From Geodermatophilus sabuli (GTDB lineage: Bacteria; Actinomycetota; Actinomycetes; Mycobacteriales; Geodermatophilaceae), in contig NZ_OBDO01000005.1 of assembly GCF_900215145.1 (NCBI RefSeq), positions 124,001-188,000 on the forward strand: DNA of 64,000 nucleotides. The letters are read 5' to 3'. Positions within the stretch are counted from its first letter, which is position 1, and each line of letters starts with the position of its first letter. The position numbers were made by a program, and so were the translations under genes. Under the pieces are notes generated by a model that saw only the letters and a program-made list of their open reading frames with translations, ran no database searches and was not told the DNA's origin. Positions 16,491 through 25,009 of the stretch are shown piece after piece.

Positions 16491-17987
16491 TCAGACCCCC
16501 GCGCCGGGCGGCAGCACCGGCAGGCCCTCGGACGGGCCGTCCTCGACCAGCCGCCACAGCGCCGCGGTGTCGGCGTGCTCGGCGACCAGGTCGCCCAGGG
16601 CGTCCAGGCGCCGCTCGCGGACGGCGGCGAAGTCGGTGTCCGGGGCCGCGACGAACCGGCGGCCGGCGACCCGGGCGACCTCGGTCAGGAACGCCCGGCG
16701 GAACCCGTCGTTCTCCAGGGCGCCGTGCCAGGTGGTGCCCCACACCGATCCGCGCCGGGCGCCGTCCAGGAACGGCTCGGCGTCGTCGTCGACGGTGACC
16801 ACGCCGTGGTGGATCTCGTAGGCGTGCACCGGCTGCCCGAACGCCGTCCCGGCCGGGCGGGCGAGGGTCTTCTCGCGGGCGAACCGGACGTCGGCCGGCA
16901 GCAGCCCCAGCCCGGGCACGGTGCCGGCCCGCGACTCGACGTCGTCGGTGATCGTGCGGGCCAGCATCTGGTGCCCGCCGCAGATGCCCAGGACGGGCCG
17001 GCCGCCGGCGGCCCGGCGGGAGACCTCGTCGGCCAGCCCCGTCTCCCGCAGCCACCGCAGGTCGGCCACGGTGGACCGGGTGCCCGGCAGCACGACCAGG
17101 TCGGCGTCGGCCAGCTCGCCCGGGGTGGTGGCGTACCGGACCAGCACGCCGGGCTCGGCGGCCAGGGCGTCGAGGTCGGTGGAGTTGGACAGCCGCGGCA
17201 GCCGGACGGCGGCCACGCGCAGCACCTCCTCGCCGTGCGGCGGGCCCGCGGACGGGCGTGCCGTCCCCAGCCCCAGGGAGTCCTCCACGTCCAGGTCCAG
17301 CCCCGGCAGCCAGGGCAGCACGCCCAGCGTCGGGCGTCCGGTCAGCGTGGTGAGGGCCTCCAGGCCGGGGCGCAGCAGTCGGACGTCGCCCCGGAACTTG
17401 TTCACCAGGAACCCGGCGACCAGCCGCTGGTCGGCCGGCGGCATGAGCGCCACCGTCCCGTAGAGGGCGGGGAAGACCCCGCCGCGGTCGATGTCGCCGA
17501 CGACCACCACCGGCAGCCGCGCGGCGGTGGCCAGCCCCATGTTGGCGATGTCGTCGGCCCGGAGGTTGATCTCGGTGGGGGAGCCGGCGCCCTCGCAGAC
17601 GACGACGTCGAAGCGGGCGCGCAGGTCGGCCAGGCTGCTGAGCACCTGCTCCAGCAGCGCCGCCTTCATCGGCCGGTAGGACAGCGCGCTGACCTCTGCC
17701 ACCGGCCGGCCGAGGACGACGACCTGGCTGGAGTCCTCCCCGCCGGGCTTGAGCAGCACCGGGTTCATCGCCGCCTCCGGTGGCACGCGGGCGGCGGCGG
17801 CCTGCACCACCTGGGCCCGGCCGATCTCCGCGCCGTCGGGGGTGACCACGGAGTTGTTGCTCATGTTCTGCGCCTTGAACGGGGCCACCGAGACCCCCTG
17901 GCGCACCAGCCAGCGGCAGATCCCCGCGGTGACGACCGACTTGCCGGCGTCCGACGTCGTCCCGGCGACCAGCAGCGCGCCGTTCAC
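16491..17987 (-). CDS. cobQ: Cobyric acid synthase (glutamine-hydrolysing)
   Basis: Amidates the b, d, e and g carboxylates of adenosylcobyrinic a,c-diamide; 498 aa, normal length. The dethiobiotin-synthase-like N-terminal domain has [19 protein letters not shown] at 9-27 and [13 protein letters not shown] at 37-49. The C-terminal glutamine amidotransferase has its nucleophile in [12 protein letters not shown] near residue 335 and a conserved histidine in YEIHHGVV near 400. Its ATG overlaps the upstream acyltransferase stop by 4 bp, so the two are probably co-translated. Confidence 0.97.
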   Translation of the reverse strand: MNGALLVAGTTSDAGKSVVTAGICRWLVRQGVSVAPFKAQNMSNNSVVTPDGAEIGRAQVVQAAAARVPPEAAMNPVLLKPGGEDSSQVVVLGRPVAEVSALSYRPMKAALLEQVLSSLADLRARFDVVVCEGAGSPTEINLRADDIANMGLATAARLPVVVVGDIDRGGVFPALYGTVALMPPADQRLVAGFLVNKFRGDVRLLRPGLEALTTLTGRPTLGVLPWLPGLDLDVEDSLGLGTARPSAGPPHGEEVLRVAAVRLPRLSNSTDLDALAAEPGVLVRYATTPGELADADLVVLPGTRSTVADLRWLRETGLADEVSRRAAGGRPVLGICGGHQMLARTITDDVESRAGTVPGLGLLPADVRFAREKTLARPAGTAFGQPVHAYEIHHGVVTVDDDAEPFLDGARRGSVWGTTWHGALENDGFRRAFLTEVARVAGRRFVAAPDTDFAAVRERRLDALGDLVAEHADTAALWRLVEDGPSEGLPVLPPGAGV

Positions 17988-18706
17988 ACCGTCTCGCGGG
18001 GGGCGCCCCAGCCGGCCTTCTCCTGGCCCGACAGCTCGGCGATCGCCTCCATGATCTGGTCGGTGACGGTCCGCCGCGCCCGGCCGTTGCCGGCCATCCC
18101 CCGGTACTCGGGGAAGCTGAGCGGCTTCCCGAAGGTGACCGACACCTTGTGCGGCCGGGGCCAGCGGGAGCCGACCGGCTGCACCCGGTCCGTGCCGGCC
18201 ACCGCGACCGGGACGACGGGGCAGTCGGCGGTCAGCGCCAGCCAGGCCACCCCGGTCTTGCCCCGCGCCAGCCGGCCGTCGCGGGAGCGGGTGCCCTCGG
18301 GGTAGATGCCGAAGCCGCCGCCCTGACGGAGGACGCCGAGGGCGGTGTCCAGCGCCTCCTGCGCGGCCCGGTGCGTCTGCCGCTGCACGGGCAGGGCCCC
18401 GAGCGCGGTGAACAGCGTCTTCGTCAGCCAGCCGCCCACGCCGGACCCGGTGAAGTACTCGGCCTTCGCCAGGTAGCCGACGCGGCGCGGGGCGGAGAGG
18501 GGGATGACCATGCTGTCGATGAACGACAGGTGGTTGCTGGCCAGGATGAAGGCGCCGGTGGGCGGGACGTTTCCACGGCCGGTCACGTGCGTGCGCAGCA
18601 CGATCCGGAACAGCGGGCGCAGCAGGAACCGGACGACGAGGTAGAGCACGCCGCGCTTCCCCTCTCGGCTCGGGGGGCCGCCGGCGGCCGCCGGCGACAG
18701 CGGCAT
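17984..18706 (-). CDS. 1-acylglycerol-3-phosphate O-acyltransferase (PlsC family)
   Basis: 240 aa from ATG 18706, a membrane-associated phospholipid acyltransferase. The catalytic block is [14 protein letters not shown] (the NHxxxxD motif appears as NHLSFID) near residue 50. [15 protein letters not shown] (EGTRS) is near 130 and [15 protein letters not shown] near 165. It overlaps cobQ by 4 bp, an odd metabolic pairing. The true start could be a little downstream ([15 protein letters not shown]). Confidence 0.88.
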   Translation of the reverse strand: MPLSPAAAGGPPSREGKRGVLYLVVRFLLRPLFRIVLRTHVTGRGNVPPTGAFILASNHLSFIDSMVIPLSAPRRVGYLAKAEYFTGSGVGGWLTKTLFTALGALPVQRQTHRAAQEALDTALGVLRQGGGFGIYPEGTRSRDGRLARGKTGVAWLALTADCPVVPVAVAGTDRVQPVGSRWPRPHKVSVTFGKPLSFPEYRGMAGNGRARRTVTDQIMEAIAELSGQEKAGWGAPRETV

Positions 18707-18747
18707 TCTCCCGCGCGCCCCGGGGCCGACTGCCCCAGGGCCCGGGG

Positions 18748-19512
18748 TCAGTGCATGCGGGGGTTCGGGGGGCAGACGTCGCGGATCAGACTGCGGATGT
18801 CGTCGGGCAGCGAGGACCGGCCGGCCGCCGACTCGGTGATGGCCACGGCGACCTCGCGCACCTTCCGGTGGGAGTTGCTCGAGATGTGCGCCAGCACGTC
18901 GAAGGCCACCTGGTCGCCGCAGCCGGTGAGCAGCATGACGATCCCCTTGGCCTGCTCGATCGCCGCCCGGCTGGCCATCGCGGTGCGCAGCTGGGCCACC
19001 TCGGTCGCCAGCTCGTGCACGCGGTCGCCGTCCCCCGCCGCGCCGGACGGCGGCTGCGCGGGGTCGGCGGGCAGTTCCACGAGCAGGCCCTCCAGGGCCT
19101 GCACGGTGCCGCAGGGGTCGAGCACCGGCTCGCCGACGAGGACGCCGGGACGTTCGGTGCCGCCCCGGCCGCGCAGCCGGACCGGGACGGAGAACGGTGC
19201 GCCGCCGGTGCAGGCGGCGGCGATCGCCGCGAGCACGCGCGGGCGGTCGCCGGGGTGCATCGAACGCGCCAGCAGCTCGGTGCAGGGGTGCGCGCCGCCG
19301 GGCGGGCAGCCGAGCAGGTGGGTCATCTCCGCGGACCAGGTCCAGGTCCCGCTGCACCGGTCGTAGCGGAACCGCCCGGCCAGCCGCCGGGCGGTCGCGA
19401 CCGGCCGCGACGCCGGGGGGTGGGGGCGAGGCGCCATCGACGGTCCGGACCGGGCGGGTGCCGGGCGGACGGGGGAGACCGGGGAGACGGTGGGGGACGG
19501 CGTCACTGTCAT
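18748..19512 (-). CDS. PAS-like plus ANTAR domain RNA-binding regulator
   Basis: 254 aa from ATG 19512, with GGAG four bases upstream of it. After a Pro-rich N-terminus, residues about 45-150 form a PAS_3-like sensor ([35 protein letters not shown]). The C-terminus is an ANTAR domain, [48 protein letters not shown] proteins act on nascent RNA as antiterminators; no target is evident here. An upstream in-frame start at 19653 is less likely. Confidence 0.85.
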   Translation of the reverse strand: MTVTPSPTVSPVSPVRPAPARSGPSMAPRPHPPASRPVATARRLAGRFRYDRCSGTWTWSAEMTHLLGCPPGGAHPCTELLARSMHPGDRPRVLAAIAAACTGGAPFSVPVRLRGRGGTERPGVLVGEPVLDPCGTVQALEGLLVELPADPAQPPSGAAGDGDRVHELATEVAQLRTAMASRAAIEQAKGIVMLLTGCGDQVAFDVLAHISSNSHRKVREVAVAITESAAGRSSLPDDIRSLIRDVCPPNPRMH

Positions 19513-19724
19513 GTCGACTCCGCAGGGGTGTCGCCGGAGGAGAGTCCGGGTGTGCGCCGACGGCCGTTGCTTCGACCACCGCGGTGAACCGGCGACTCCG
19601 GTCACCGGGCGCTCCGATGGGGGGACGGTACGGCCCCGTGGCGGGACATGCACGCCGGGCGACGGTCCGTCCGCGTGCCACAGCGCGTCGCCACCGGCTG
19701 TCGGTCGTCGGCGCCCCGGAGCGG

Positions 19725-21173
19725 TCAGACGACGGTCAGCGGGCGCGCCGGGAACCCCCCGGCGGGGGCGGGAGGCAGGTCGGCGTGCACCCGGGCCAGG
19801 AGCTGGACGGCCGTCCGCAACCGGTCAGGGGGCAGCGTGAACGGCAGCCGGAGACGGTCGTCGAACGCGTGGCCGGTGCCGAAGGCGCGGCCCTCGGCGA
19901 GCACCAGGCCGTGCGGAGCGGCCGCCGCGGTCAGGGCGGCGGAGCTCGTGCCGGGTGGCAGCCGGCACCACGCCGACAGCCCGCCGGCCGGCCGGGGCAC
20001 CGTCCAGTCGGGGAGGGCGCGGGCGAGCTCGGCGAGCAGCACCTCGCGGCGTCCGCGCAGCACCTCGCGGCGCTGCTCGAGGATGCCGTCCAGGTCCCGG
20101 ACCAGGACGGCGGCGGCGAGCTGGTCGACCACCCCGACGGACAGCTGACGGCGGCCCAGCGTCGCGCCGAGCTGGGCGGCGAGCGCGGCGTCGGTGCGCA
20201 GCCAGCCGATCCGCAGGCCGCCCCAGACGGCCTTCGACAGCCCGCCGACGGTGACCGTGGCGGCGTCCGGCAGCCCGGCGGCGTACGGCGGCAGCGGGCC
20301 GTCGTCCAGGTGCAGGTCGGCGGTGACCTCGTCGACGACGGTCAGGACGCCGTGCTGCCAGAGGGTCGCGGCCAGCCGGCGCCGCCCGGCGGCCGACAGC
20401 CGCGCCCCCGTGGGGTTGGAGAAGTCGGGCATGAGGAACGCCATCCGCGGGCTGCTCTGCCGGGCCACCAGCGCGGCCGACCCGACCAGGGCGTCGGCGT
20501 CGGCCGCGTCGACCGGGGCGGGGACGCAGCGCCCACCGGCGGCGGCCACCATGCCCAGGGCGCCCGGGTAGGTGGGGTGCTCCACGAGCACGCGGTCGCC
20601 CGGCTGGAGCAGCGCCTCGAACACGATCGAGGTCGCGTCGCCGGTGCCGGCGGTGACCACCACCTGGTCGGGCTCGGTGGGCAGGCCGCGGGCGGTGAAC
20701 CGGTCCGCGATCGCCGACCGCAGCTCCGGCAGGCCGCTGGGCACGTACCCGTGCCCGGTCGCGTACGCGGGCAGGGCGGCCAGCGCCTGCTCGTAGGCGG
20801 GCAGTACCTGGGGCACCGCCTCGGGTGCGGCGTGCGCGAGGTCGAGGAGCCCGGGATCGGTGCTCGGCGCCTGCCAGGCGCTGCTCGCGGTGGGCAGCTC
20901 GGTCACGGTGCCGGAGCCGTGGCGGGTGGCCGCGAACCCCTCCGCCCGCAGCTGCCGGTAGGCCGACGCGACGGTGACCCGGCTGGCCCCGAGCTCGGCG
21001 GCCAGCTCGCGTTCGGCGGGCAGCCGGCTGCCGCTGGGCAGCGCCCCGGTGGTGACGAGCTCCCGGACGCGGCGGGCGAGGGCGGCGTAGCGGGGCCCGG
21101 GGAGCGCCTCGACCGGTCCGACCAGGGTGGCCAGCTCGCGGGCCGAAGTGGACTGGTCTGAGCGCGGTGGCAT
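19725..21173 (-). CDS. MocR-type GntR regulator with aminotransferase domain (YczR-like)
   Basis: 482 aa. The winged-helix GntR domain spans residues about 25-95 (PGPRYAALARRVRELVTTGALPSGSRLPAERELAAELGASRVTVASAYRQLRAEGFAATRHGSGT). A fold-type I aminotransferase-like domain follows, with DFSNPTGARLS and GGLSKAVWGGLRIGW holding the PLP lysine. Such proteins are PLP-sensing transcription factors. Direct repeats of AGTGGAC at the start (21147-21208) are a likely autoregulatory site. ATG 21173 is chosen; longer starts at 21188 or 21236 are possible. Confidence 0.9.
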   Translation of the reverse strand: MPPRSDQSTSARELATLVGPVEALPGPRYAALARRVRELVTTGALPSGSRLPAERELAAELGASRVTVASAYRQLRAEGFAATRHGSGTVTELPTASSAWQAPSTDPGLLDLAHAAPEAVPQVLPAYEQALAALPAYATGHGYVPSGLPELRSAIADRFTARGLPTEPDQVVVTAGTGDATSIVFEALLQPGDRVLVEHPTYPGALGMVAAAGGRCVPAPVDAADADALVGSAALVARQSSPRMAFLMPDFSNPTGARLSAAGRRRLAATLWQHGVLTVVDEVTADLHLDDGPLPPYAAGLPDAATVTVGGLSKAVWGGLRIGWLRTDAALAAQLGATLGRRQLSVGVVDQLAAAVLVRDLDGILEQRREVLRGRREVLLAELARALPDWTVPRPAGGLSAWCRLPPGTSSAALTAAAAPHGLVLAEGRAFGTGHAFDDRLRLPFTLPPDRLRTAVQLLARVHADLPPAPAGGFPARPLTVV

Positions 21174-21208
21174 GCAGGCCACCATGCCGCAGTGGACCGC
21201 TTTGAGCG
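21147..21208. promoter_or_regulatory. Direct-repeat operator candidate at the MocR gene
   Basis: AGTGGACTGGTCTGAGCG (21147-21164) and AGTGGACCGCTTTGAGCG (21191-21208) agree at 15 of 18 positions and start 44 bp apart, about four helical turns. MocR-class regulators commonly bind direct repeats on one DNA face. The site spans the MocR start codon and faces the possible divergent ORF at 21235. Binding is inference. Confidence 0.55.
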
Positions 21209-21234
21209 AGACCTCTTGCTGCCACTCTTCGGAC

Positions 21235-21588
21235 ATGACCTCAGGTGGTGTCGTCGTCCTGTTCGTCCTGCTGGGGATCACCGCGCTGTCGGTGACCACC
21301 CTCGGCATCGCCGTCCGCGGGGGCCGCGGCCCGGCCGACCCGCCGGCCAGCCACGCCCGGGTGGACCCGGGCGGGTTCCCCGTCCTGTCCGAGCCGCGCG
21401 GCCTGTTGCCGCGGCACCCGCCTCAGCCGCGGCATCCGCGCGGCCCGCGGCGCAGCCGGCCGCTCGCGGCGAGGGCCGCGGCCGCGATCCAGACGGCGCG
21501 GGAGAGGCGCACCGCGCGGCCGACGTCGCCGGGTGCCGGCGCCCGGCCGCTGCCGAGCACCGACCGGTCCTCGACCCGGCTGCCGTAG
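21235..21588 (+). CDS. Possible small membrane protein overlapping the 3' end of cbiB (doubtful)
   Basis: An ATG frame of 117 codons divergent from the MocR gene. Residues 3-26 (SGGVVVLFVLLGITALSVTTLGIA) are a convincing membrane helix. They are followed by a Gly/Pro-rich stretch, and from about residue 63 by Arg/Pro-rich sequence that is antisense to cbiB. No Shine-Dalgarno is visible. The first ~60 codons occupy otherwise empty DNA, which supports the N-terminus. The convergent overlap of 166 bp argues against the annotated end. Confidence 0.35.
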   Translation: MTSGGVVVLFVLLGITALSVTTLGIAVRGGRGPADPPASHARVDPGGFPVLSEPRGLLPRHPPQPRHPRGPRRSRPLAARAAAAIQTARERRTARPTSPGAGARPLPSTDRSSTRLP

Positions 21589-22403
21589 ACGTTCCGGCCG
21601 CCCAGCCGCAGCCCCAGCGCCCCGGCCAGTGCCGCCTCGCACCGGCCGGCGTTGGGGCTCGGGTGGGCGGCCCCGTCACGGCGCCAGGCCGCCCGGGCGC
21701 CGCGGGCGGAGCCGCCCACCAGCGGGGCCGCCAGCACGGTGAGCGCGGCGGTGGCCCGGGCCGGCAGCCAGTTGGCGACGTCGTCGGCGCGGGCGGCGGC
21801 CCAGCCGAAGTGCAGGTACCGCGGGGAGCGGTGGCCGACCATCGCGTCGAGGGTGTTGACGGCGCGGTACCCGAGCAGCCCGGGCAGGCCGGCGATCGCG
21901 CCCCAGACCAGCGGGGCGACGGCGGCGTCGGAGGTGTTCTCCGCGACCGACTCCACGGTGGCCCGGGTCAGGTCGGCGCCGTCCAGGCCGGCGGGGTCGC
22001 GGCCGGCCAGCGTGGGCAGCAGTGCGCGGGCCGCCGGCAGGTCCCCGGCGTCGAGGGTCGTGGCCATCGCCGTCGCGGCCCGGCCGAGCGAGGTGCCGCC
22101 CAGGACCGTCCACGTGACGACGGCGGTGGTGAGCGCGCGGGCCACCGGGCGGCCGCGGGTGGCCCGGTCCAGGCCCACGCCGAGGAGGGTGGCCGCACCG
22201 GTCAGGGCCGCCGCGTACCCGGCGCCGGCCGGGCGGGAGTCCCGCCAGACCCACTGCTCCAGGGCGGTCGCGGTGCCACCGAAGCCGGCGACCGGATGCC
22301 ACCGCCGCGGATCGGCCAGCAGCAGGTCGGCCGCGGCGCCCAGCACCAGCCCCACGGCGGTGGGCACGTCGGGCGTGGGCGGCCGGGGCCGGGGTGGGGG
22401 CAC
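21423..22403 (-). CDS. cbiB: Adenosylcobinamide-phosphate synthase CbiB (CobD)
   Basis: An integral membrane enzyme that attaches aminopropanol (phosphate) to cobyric acid; 326 aa from GTG 22403, with several hydrophobic helices. Family landmarks are LADPRRWHPVAGFG near residue 35, ATVESVAENTSDAAVAPLVWGAIAGLPGLLGYRAVNTLDAMVGHRSPRY at about 150-198 and HPSPNAGRCEAALAGALGLRLGG near 255. The gene is single, separated from MocR by 250 bp and divergent from def. Confidence 0.96.
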   Translation of the reverse strand: MPPPRPRPPTPDVPTAVGLVLGAAADLLLADPRRWHPVAGFGGTATALEQWVWRDSRPAGAGYAAALTGAATLLGVGLDRATRGRPVARALTTAVVTWTVLGGTSLGRAATAMATTLDAGDLPAARALLPTLAGRDPAGLDGADLTRATVESVAENTSDAAVAPLVWGAIAGLPGLLGYRAVNTLDAMVGHRSPRYLHFGWAAARADDVANWLPARATAALTVLAAPLVGGSARGARAAWRRDGAAHPSPNAGRCEAALAGALGLRLGGRNVYGSRVEDRSVLGSGRAPAPGDVGRAVRLSRAVWIAAAALAASGRLRRGPRGCRG

Positions 22404-22448
22404 GGAGGCATCGTGCCAACCGGGACGGCGTCCCTAGGATCGGCGGTC

Positions 22449-23006
22449 ATGCGCCTGCCCGGCCGGTACTCCGGCACAGCCCGGCCGATCGTCACCTACG
22501 GCACCGACCCGGTGCTGCACCGCTCGTGCGCGCCGGTGACCGAGTTCGGCAAGGGGCTGCGCCACCTCGTCCTCGACATGTTCGCCTCGATGGAGGCCGC
22601 CGACGGGGTGGGCCTGGCGGCCAACCAGATCGGGGTCGACGCGCGGGTGTTCGTCATCGACTGCCCCGACGCCGACGGGGAGGACGTCGTCGGCTATGTG
22701 GTCAACCCGGAGCTGACCGTCCTCGAGCCGCGGGAGGGCGAGCCGGCCCAGGAGGTCACTGACGAGGGCTGCCTGTCGGTGCCGGGGCCCTACGCCGAGC
22801 TGCCGCGCGCCTTCCGGGCCCGGGTGGACGGCGTGGACGCGGCCGGGCAGCCGGTGTCGATCGAGGCCACCGGCATGGCCGCCCGCTGCCTGCAGCACGA
22901 GGTGGACCACCTCGACGGGACCGTCTACGTCGACCTGCTCCCGGAGGAGCACCGCGAGCGGCTGCTGGCGGAGGCGGCGGGCCCCGGCGGCGAGCTGCCG
23001 GCGTGA
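22449..23006 (+). CDS. def: Peptide deformylase
   Basis: Removes the N-formyl group from nascent proteins; 185 aa. All three metal-site motifs are present: GVGLAANQIG (GΦGΦAAxQ) near residue 55, EGCLSVPG near 102 and LQHEVDHLDGT (HExDH) near 143. The stop overlaps the cobL start as GTGA, so this housekeeping enzyme is translationally coupled to a corrin-ring methyltransferase. That is an unusual partner. ATG 22449 is chosen. Confidence 0.96.
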   Translation: MRLPGRYSGTARPIVTYGTDPVLHRSCAPVTEFGKGLRHLVLDMFASMEAADGVGLAANQIGVDARVFVIDCPDADGEDVVGYVVNPELTVLEPREGEPAQEVTDEGCLSVPGPYAELPRAFRARVDGVDAAGQPVSIEATGMAARCLQHEVDHLDGTVYVDLLPEEHRERLLAEAAGPGGELPA

Positions 23007-24229
23007 GTGGTCGCGCCCCCGAGGGGTGGAGCGTCACCGTCGTCGGGGTCGGCGCCGACGGCTGGGACGGCCTCCCGCCCCGGTCGCGGCGGGCGGTCGA
23101 GGACGCCGACGTGCTCCGGGGCAGTGCCCGGCAGCTGGCGATCGTCCCCGACGACGTCCGGGCCGAGCGGCTCCCGTGGCCCTCGCCGATGGCGCCGGCA
23201 CTGGCCACCCTGCCGGAGGCGCACCCGGGACGACGGGTGGTGGTCCTGGCCAGCGGGGACCCGATGCTCTCCGGCGTCGGGACCTCCCTGGTCCGGTTGT
23301 TCGGCCCGGACGCCGTCGCGGTGCTGCCGCACCCGTCATCGGTGACGCTCGCCTGTGCCCGGCTGGGCTGGGCGGTCGAGGAGACCGCGGTGGTCTCCGT
23401 CGTCGGCCGGCCGGTGGAGCTGCTGGCGCCGCACGTCACCCCCGGCCGCCGGCTGCTGGTGCTCGGCTCGGACGCCCGGGCGCCGGCGGCGGTGGCGCAG
23501 CGGCTGGCCGGCTGGGGCTACGGCGCCAGCCGGCTGACCGCGCTGGCGTGCCTGGGCGGACCGGACGAGCGACGGTTCACCGGCACCGCGGCCGGCTGGC
23601 CGCACGCCGAGACCGACCCGCTGGTGCTCACCGCCGTCGAGGTGGTCGCCGACGCCGGCACCGAGCCGTGGCCGACCACCCCGGGGTTGCCCGACGCGGC
23701 GTACGCGCACGACGGCCAGCTGACCAAGCGCGACGTCCGGGCGGTCACCCTCGCGCGGCTGGTCCCGCTGCCCGGCCAGCTCCTGTGGGACGTCGGGGCC
23801 GGCGCCGGCTCCATCGGCATCGAGTGGATGCGGGTGCACCCCACGTGCCGCGCCGTGGCGGTCGAGTCGCACCCCGGGCGGGCCGGGCGGATCGGGCACA
23901 ACGCCGCCCGGCTCGGCGTCCCGGACCTGCGGGTGGTCCCGGGGCGGGCACCCGAGGCCCTGGCCGGGCTGCCGCGGCCGGACGCCGTCTTCGTGGGGGG
24001 CGGGGCCACCGGAGCCGGGGTGCTGGACGCGTGCTGGGCGGCCCTCGGCCCCGGTGGGCGGCTGGTAGTCACCGCCGTCACGGTGGAGAGCGAGGCGCTG
24101 CTGGCGCAGTGGCGGGCCCGGGTGGGCGGCTCGCTGACGCGGCTGTCGGTCGCGCACGCCGAGCCGGTGGGGTCGTTCACCGGCTGGCGGCCGGCGATGC
24201 CGGTGACGATCTGGTCGGTGACGCGATGA
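23003..24229 (+). CDS. cobL: Precorrin-6Y C5,15-methyltransferase (decarboxylating)
   Basis: A bifunctional enzyme: C5/C15 methylation and decarboxylation of the acetate side chain. The 408 aa comprise an N-terminal CbiE-type tetrapyrrole methylase ([46 protein letters not shown]) and a C-terminal CbiT-type Rossmann methylase. The second domain begins near residue 225 (HDGQLTKRDVRAVTLARLVPLPGQLLWDVGAGAGSIGIEWM). It sits between def and cobM with 4-bp overlaps at both ends. Confidence 0.96.
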   Translation: MSGRAPEGWSVTVVGVGADGWDGLPPRSRRAVEDADVLRGSARQLAIVPDDVRAERLPWPSPMAPALATLPEAHPGRRVVVLASGDPMLSGVGTSLVRLFGPDAVAVLPHPSSVTLACARLGWAVEETAVVSVVGRPVELLAPHVTPGRRLLVLGSDARAPAAVAQRLAGWGYGASRLTALACLGGPDERRFTGTAAGWPHAETDPLVLTAVEVVADAGTEPWPTTPGLPDAAYAHDGQLTKRDVRAVTLARLVPLPGQLLWDVGAGAGSIGIEWMRVHPTCRAVAVESHPGRAGRIGHNAARLGVPDLRVVPGRAPEALAGLPRPDAVFVGGGATGAGVLDACWAALGPGGRLVVTAVTVESEALLAQWRARVGGSLTRLSVAHAEPVGSFTGWRPAMPVTIWSVTR

Positions 24230-24966
24230 CCGTGTTCTTCATCGGGGCCGGCCCGGGCGCGGCCGACCTGGTCACCCTCCGCGCCGCGCGGGTCATCGCC
24301 GCCGCGCCGGTCTGCCTCTACGCCGGGGCGCTGGTGCCCCGCGAGCTGCTGGCCACCGCCCCGCCCGGCGCCCGGCTGGTCGACACCGCCGACCTCGACC
24401 TCGACCGGATCACCGCCGAGCTGGTCGGCGCGCACGAGGCCGGCCTCGACGTCGCGCGGCTGCACTCCGGCGACCCGTCGGTCTACAGCGCGATGGCCGA
24501 GCAGATGCGCCGGCTCGACGCCGCGGGCGTGCCCTACGAGGTGGTCCCGGGGGTGCCGGCGTTCGCGGCGGCGGCCGCGGCGCTCAAGCGGGAACTCACG
24601 GTGCCGGGCGTGGGGCAGACCGTGGTGCTCACACGCACCAGCGCGCGGTCGACGCCGATGCCGCCGGGGGAGGAGCTGGCCGCCTATGCCGCGACCGGGG
24701 CGACGCTGGTCCTGCACCTGGCCGTGCAGCGGATCGCCGAGCTCGCGCCGCAGCTGGCCGGGCACTACGGCGCGGACGGCCCGGTCGCCGTCGTCGCGCG
24801 GGCCAGCCGGGACGACGAGCTGGTGCTGCGCGGCACCCTGGCCGACATCGCCGGCCAGGTCGCGGCGGCCGGGGTGACGCGGACGGCGGTCGTGATCGTG
24901 GGCCCGGTGCTGACCGCCGCCCAGTTCCCCGACAGCCACCTCTACTCGACGACGCGCCCCCGATGA
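24226..24966 (+). CDS. cobM: Precorrin-4 C11-methyltransferase
   Basis: A tetrapyrrole methylase of 246 aa. It starts MTVFFIGAGPGAADLVTLRAARVI, then VCLYAGALVPRELL, LHSGDPSVYSAMAEQMRRLD (SAM-binding loop) and VVPGVPAFAAAAAAL. This is the CobM/CbiF pattern. The ATG overlaps the cobL stop as ATGA. It is the last gene of the def-cobL-cobM unit and is followed by a hairpin. Confidence 0.97.
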   Translation: MTVFFIGAGPGAADLVTLRAARVIAAAPVCLYAGALVPRELLATAPPGARLVDTADLDLDRITAELVGAHEAGLDVARLHSGDPSVYSAMAEQMRRLDAAGVPYEVVPGVPAFAAAAAALKRELTVPGVGQTVVLTRTSARSTPMPPGEELAAYAATGATLVLHLAVQRIAELAPQLAGHYGADGPVAVVARASRDDELVLRGTLADIAGQVAAAGVTRTAVVIVGPVLTAAQFPDSHLYSTTRPR

Positions 24967-24967
24967 G

Positions 24968-25008
24968 CGGAGTGGGCCCGTGCGGGTGACGCCGACGGAT
25001 CCACTCCG
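24968..25008. terminator. Hairpin between convergent cobM and cbiD
   Basis: CGGAGTGG (24968-24975) and CCACTCCG (25001-25008) form a perfect 8-bp stem around a 25-nt loop. It occupies the 43-bp gap between the cobM and cbiD stops. The position is that of a bidirectional terminator. There is no strong U-run, as is common in this GC class. Confidence 0.55.
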
Positions 25009-25009
25009 T

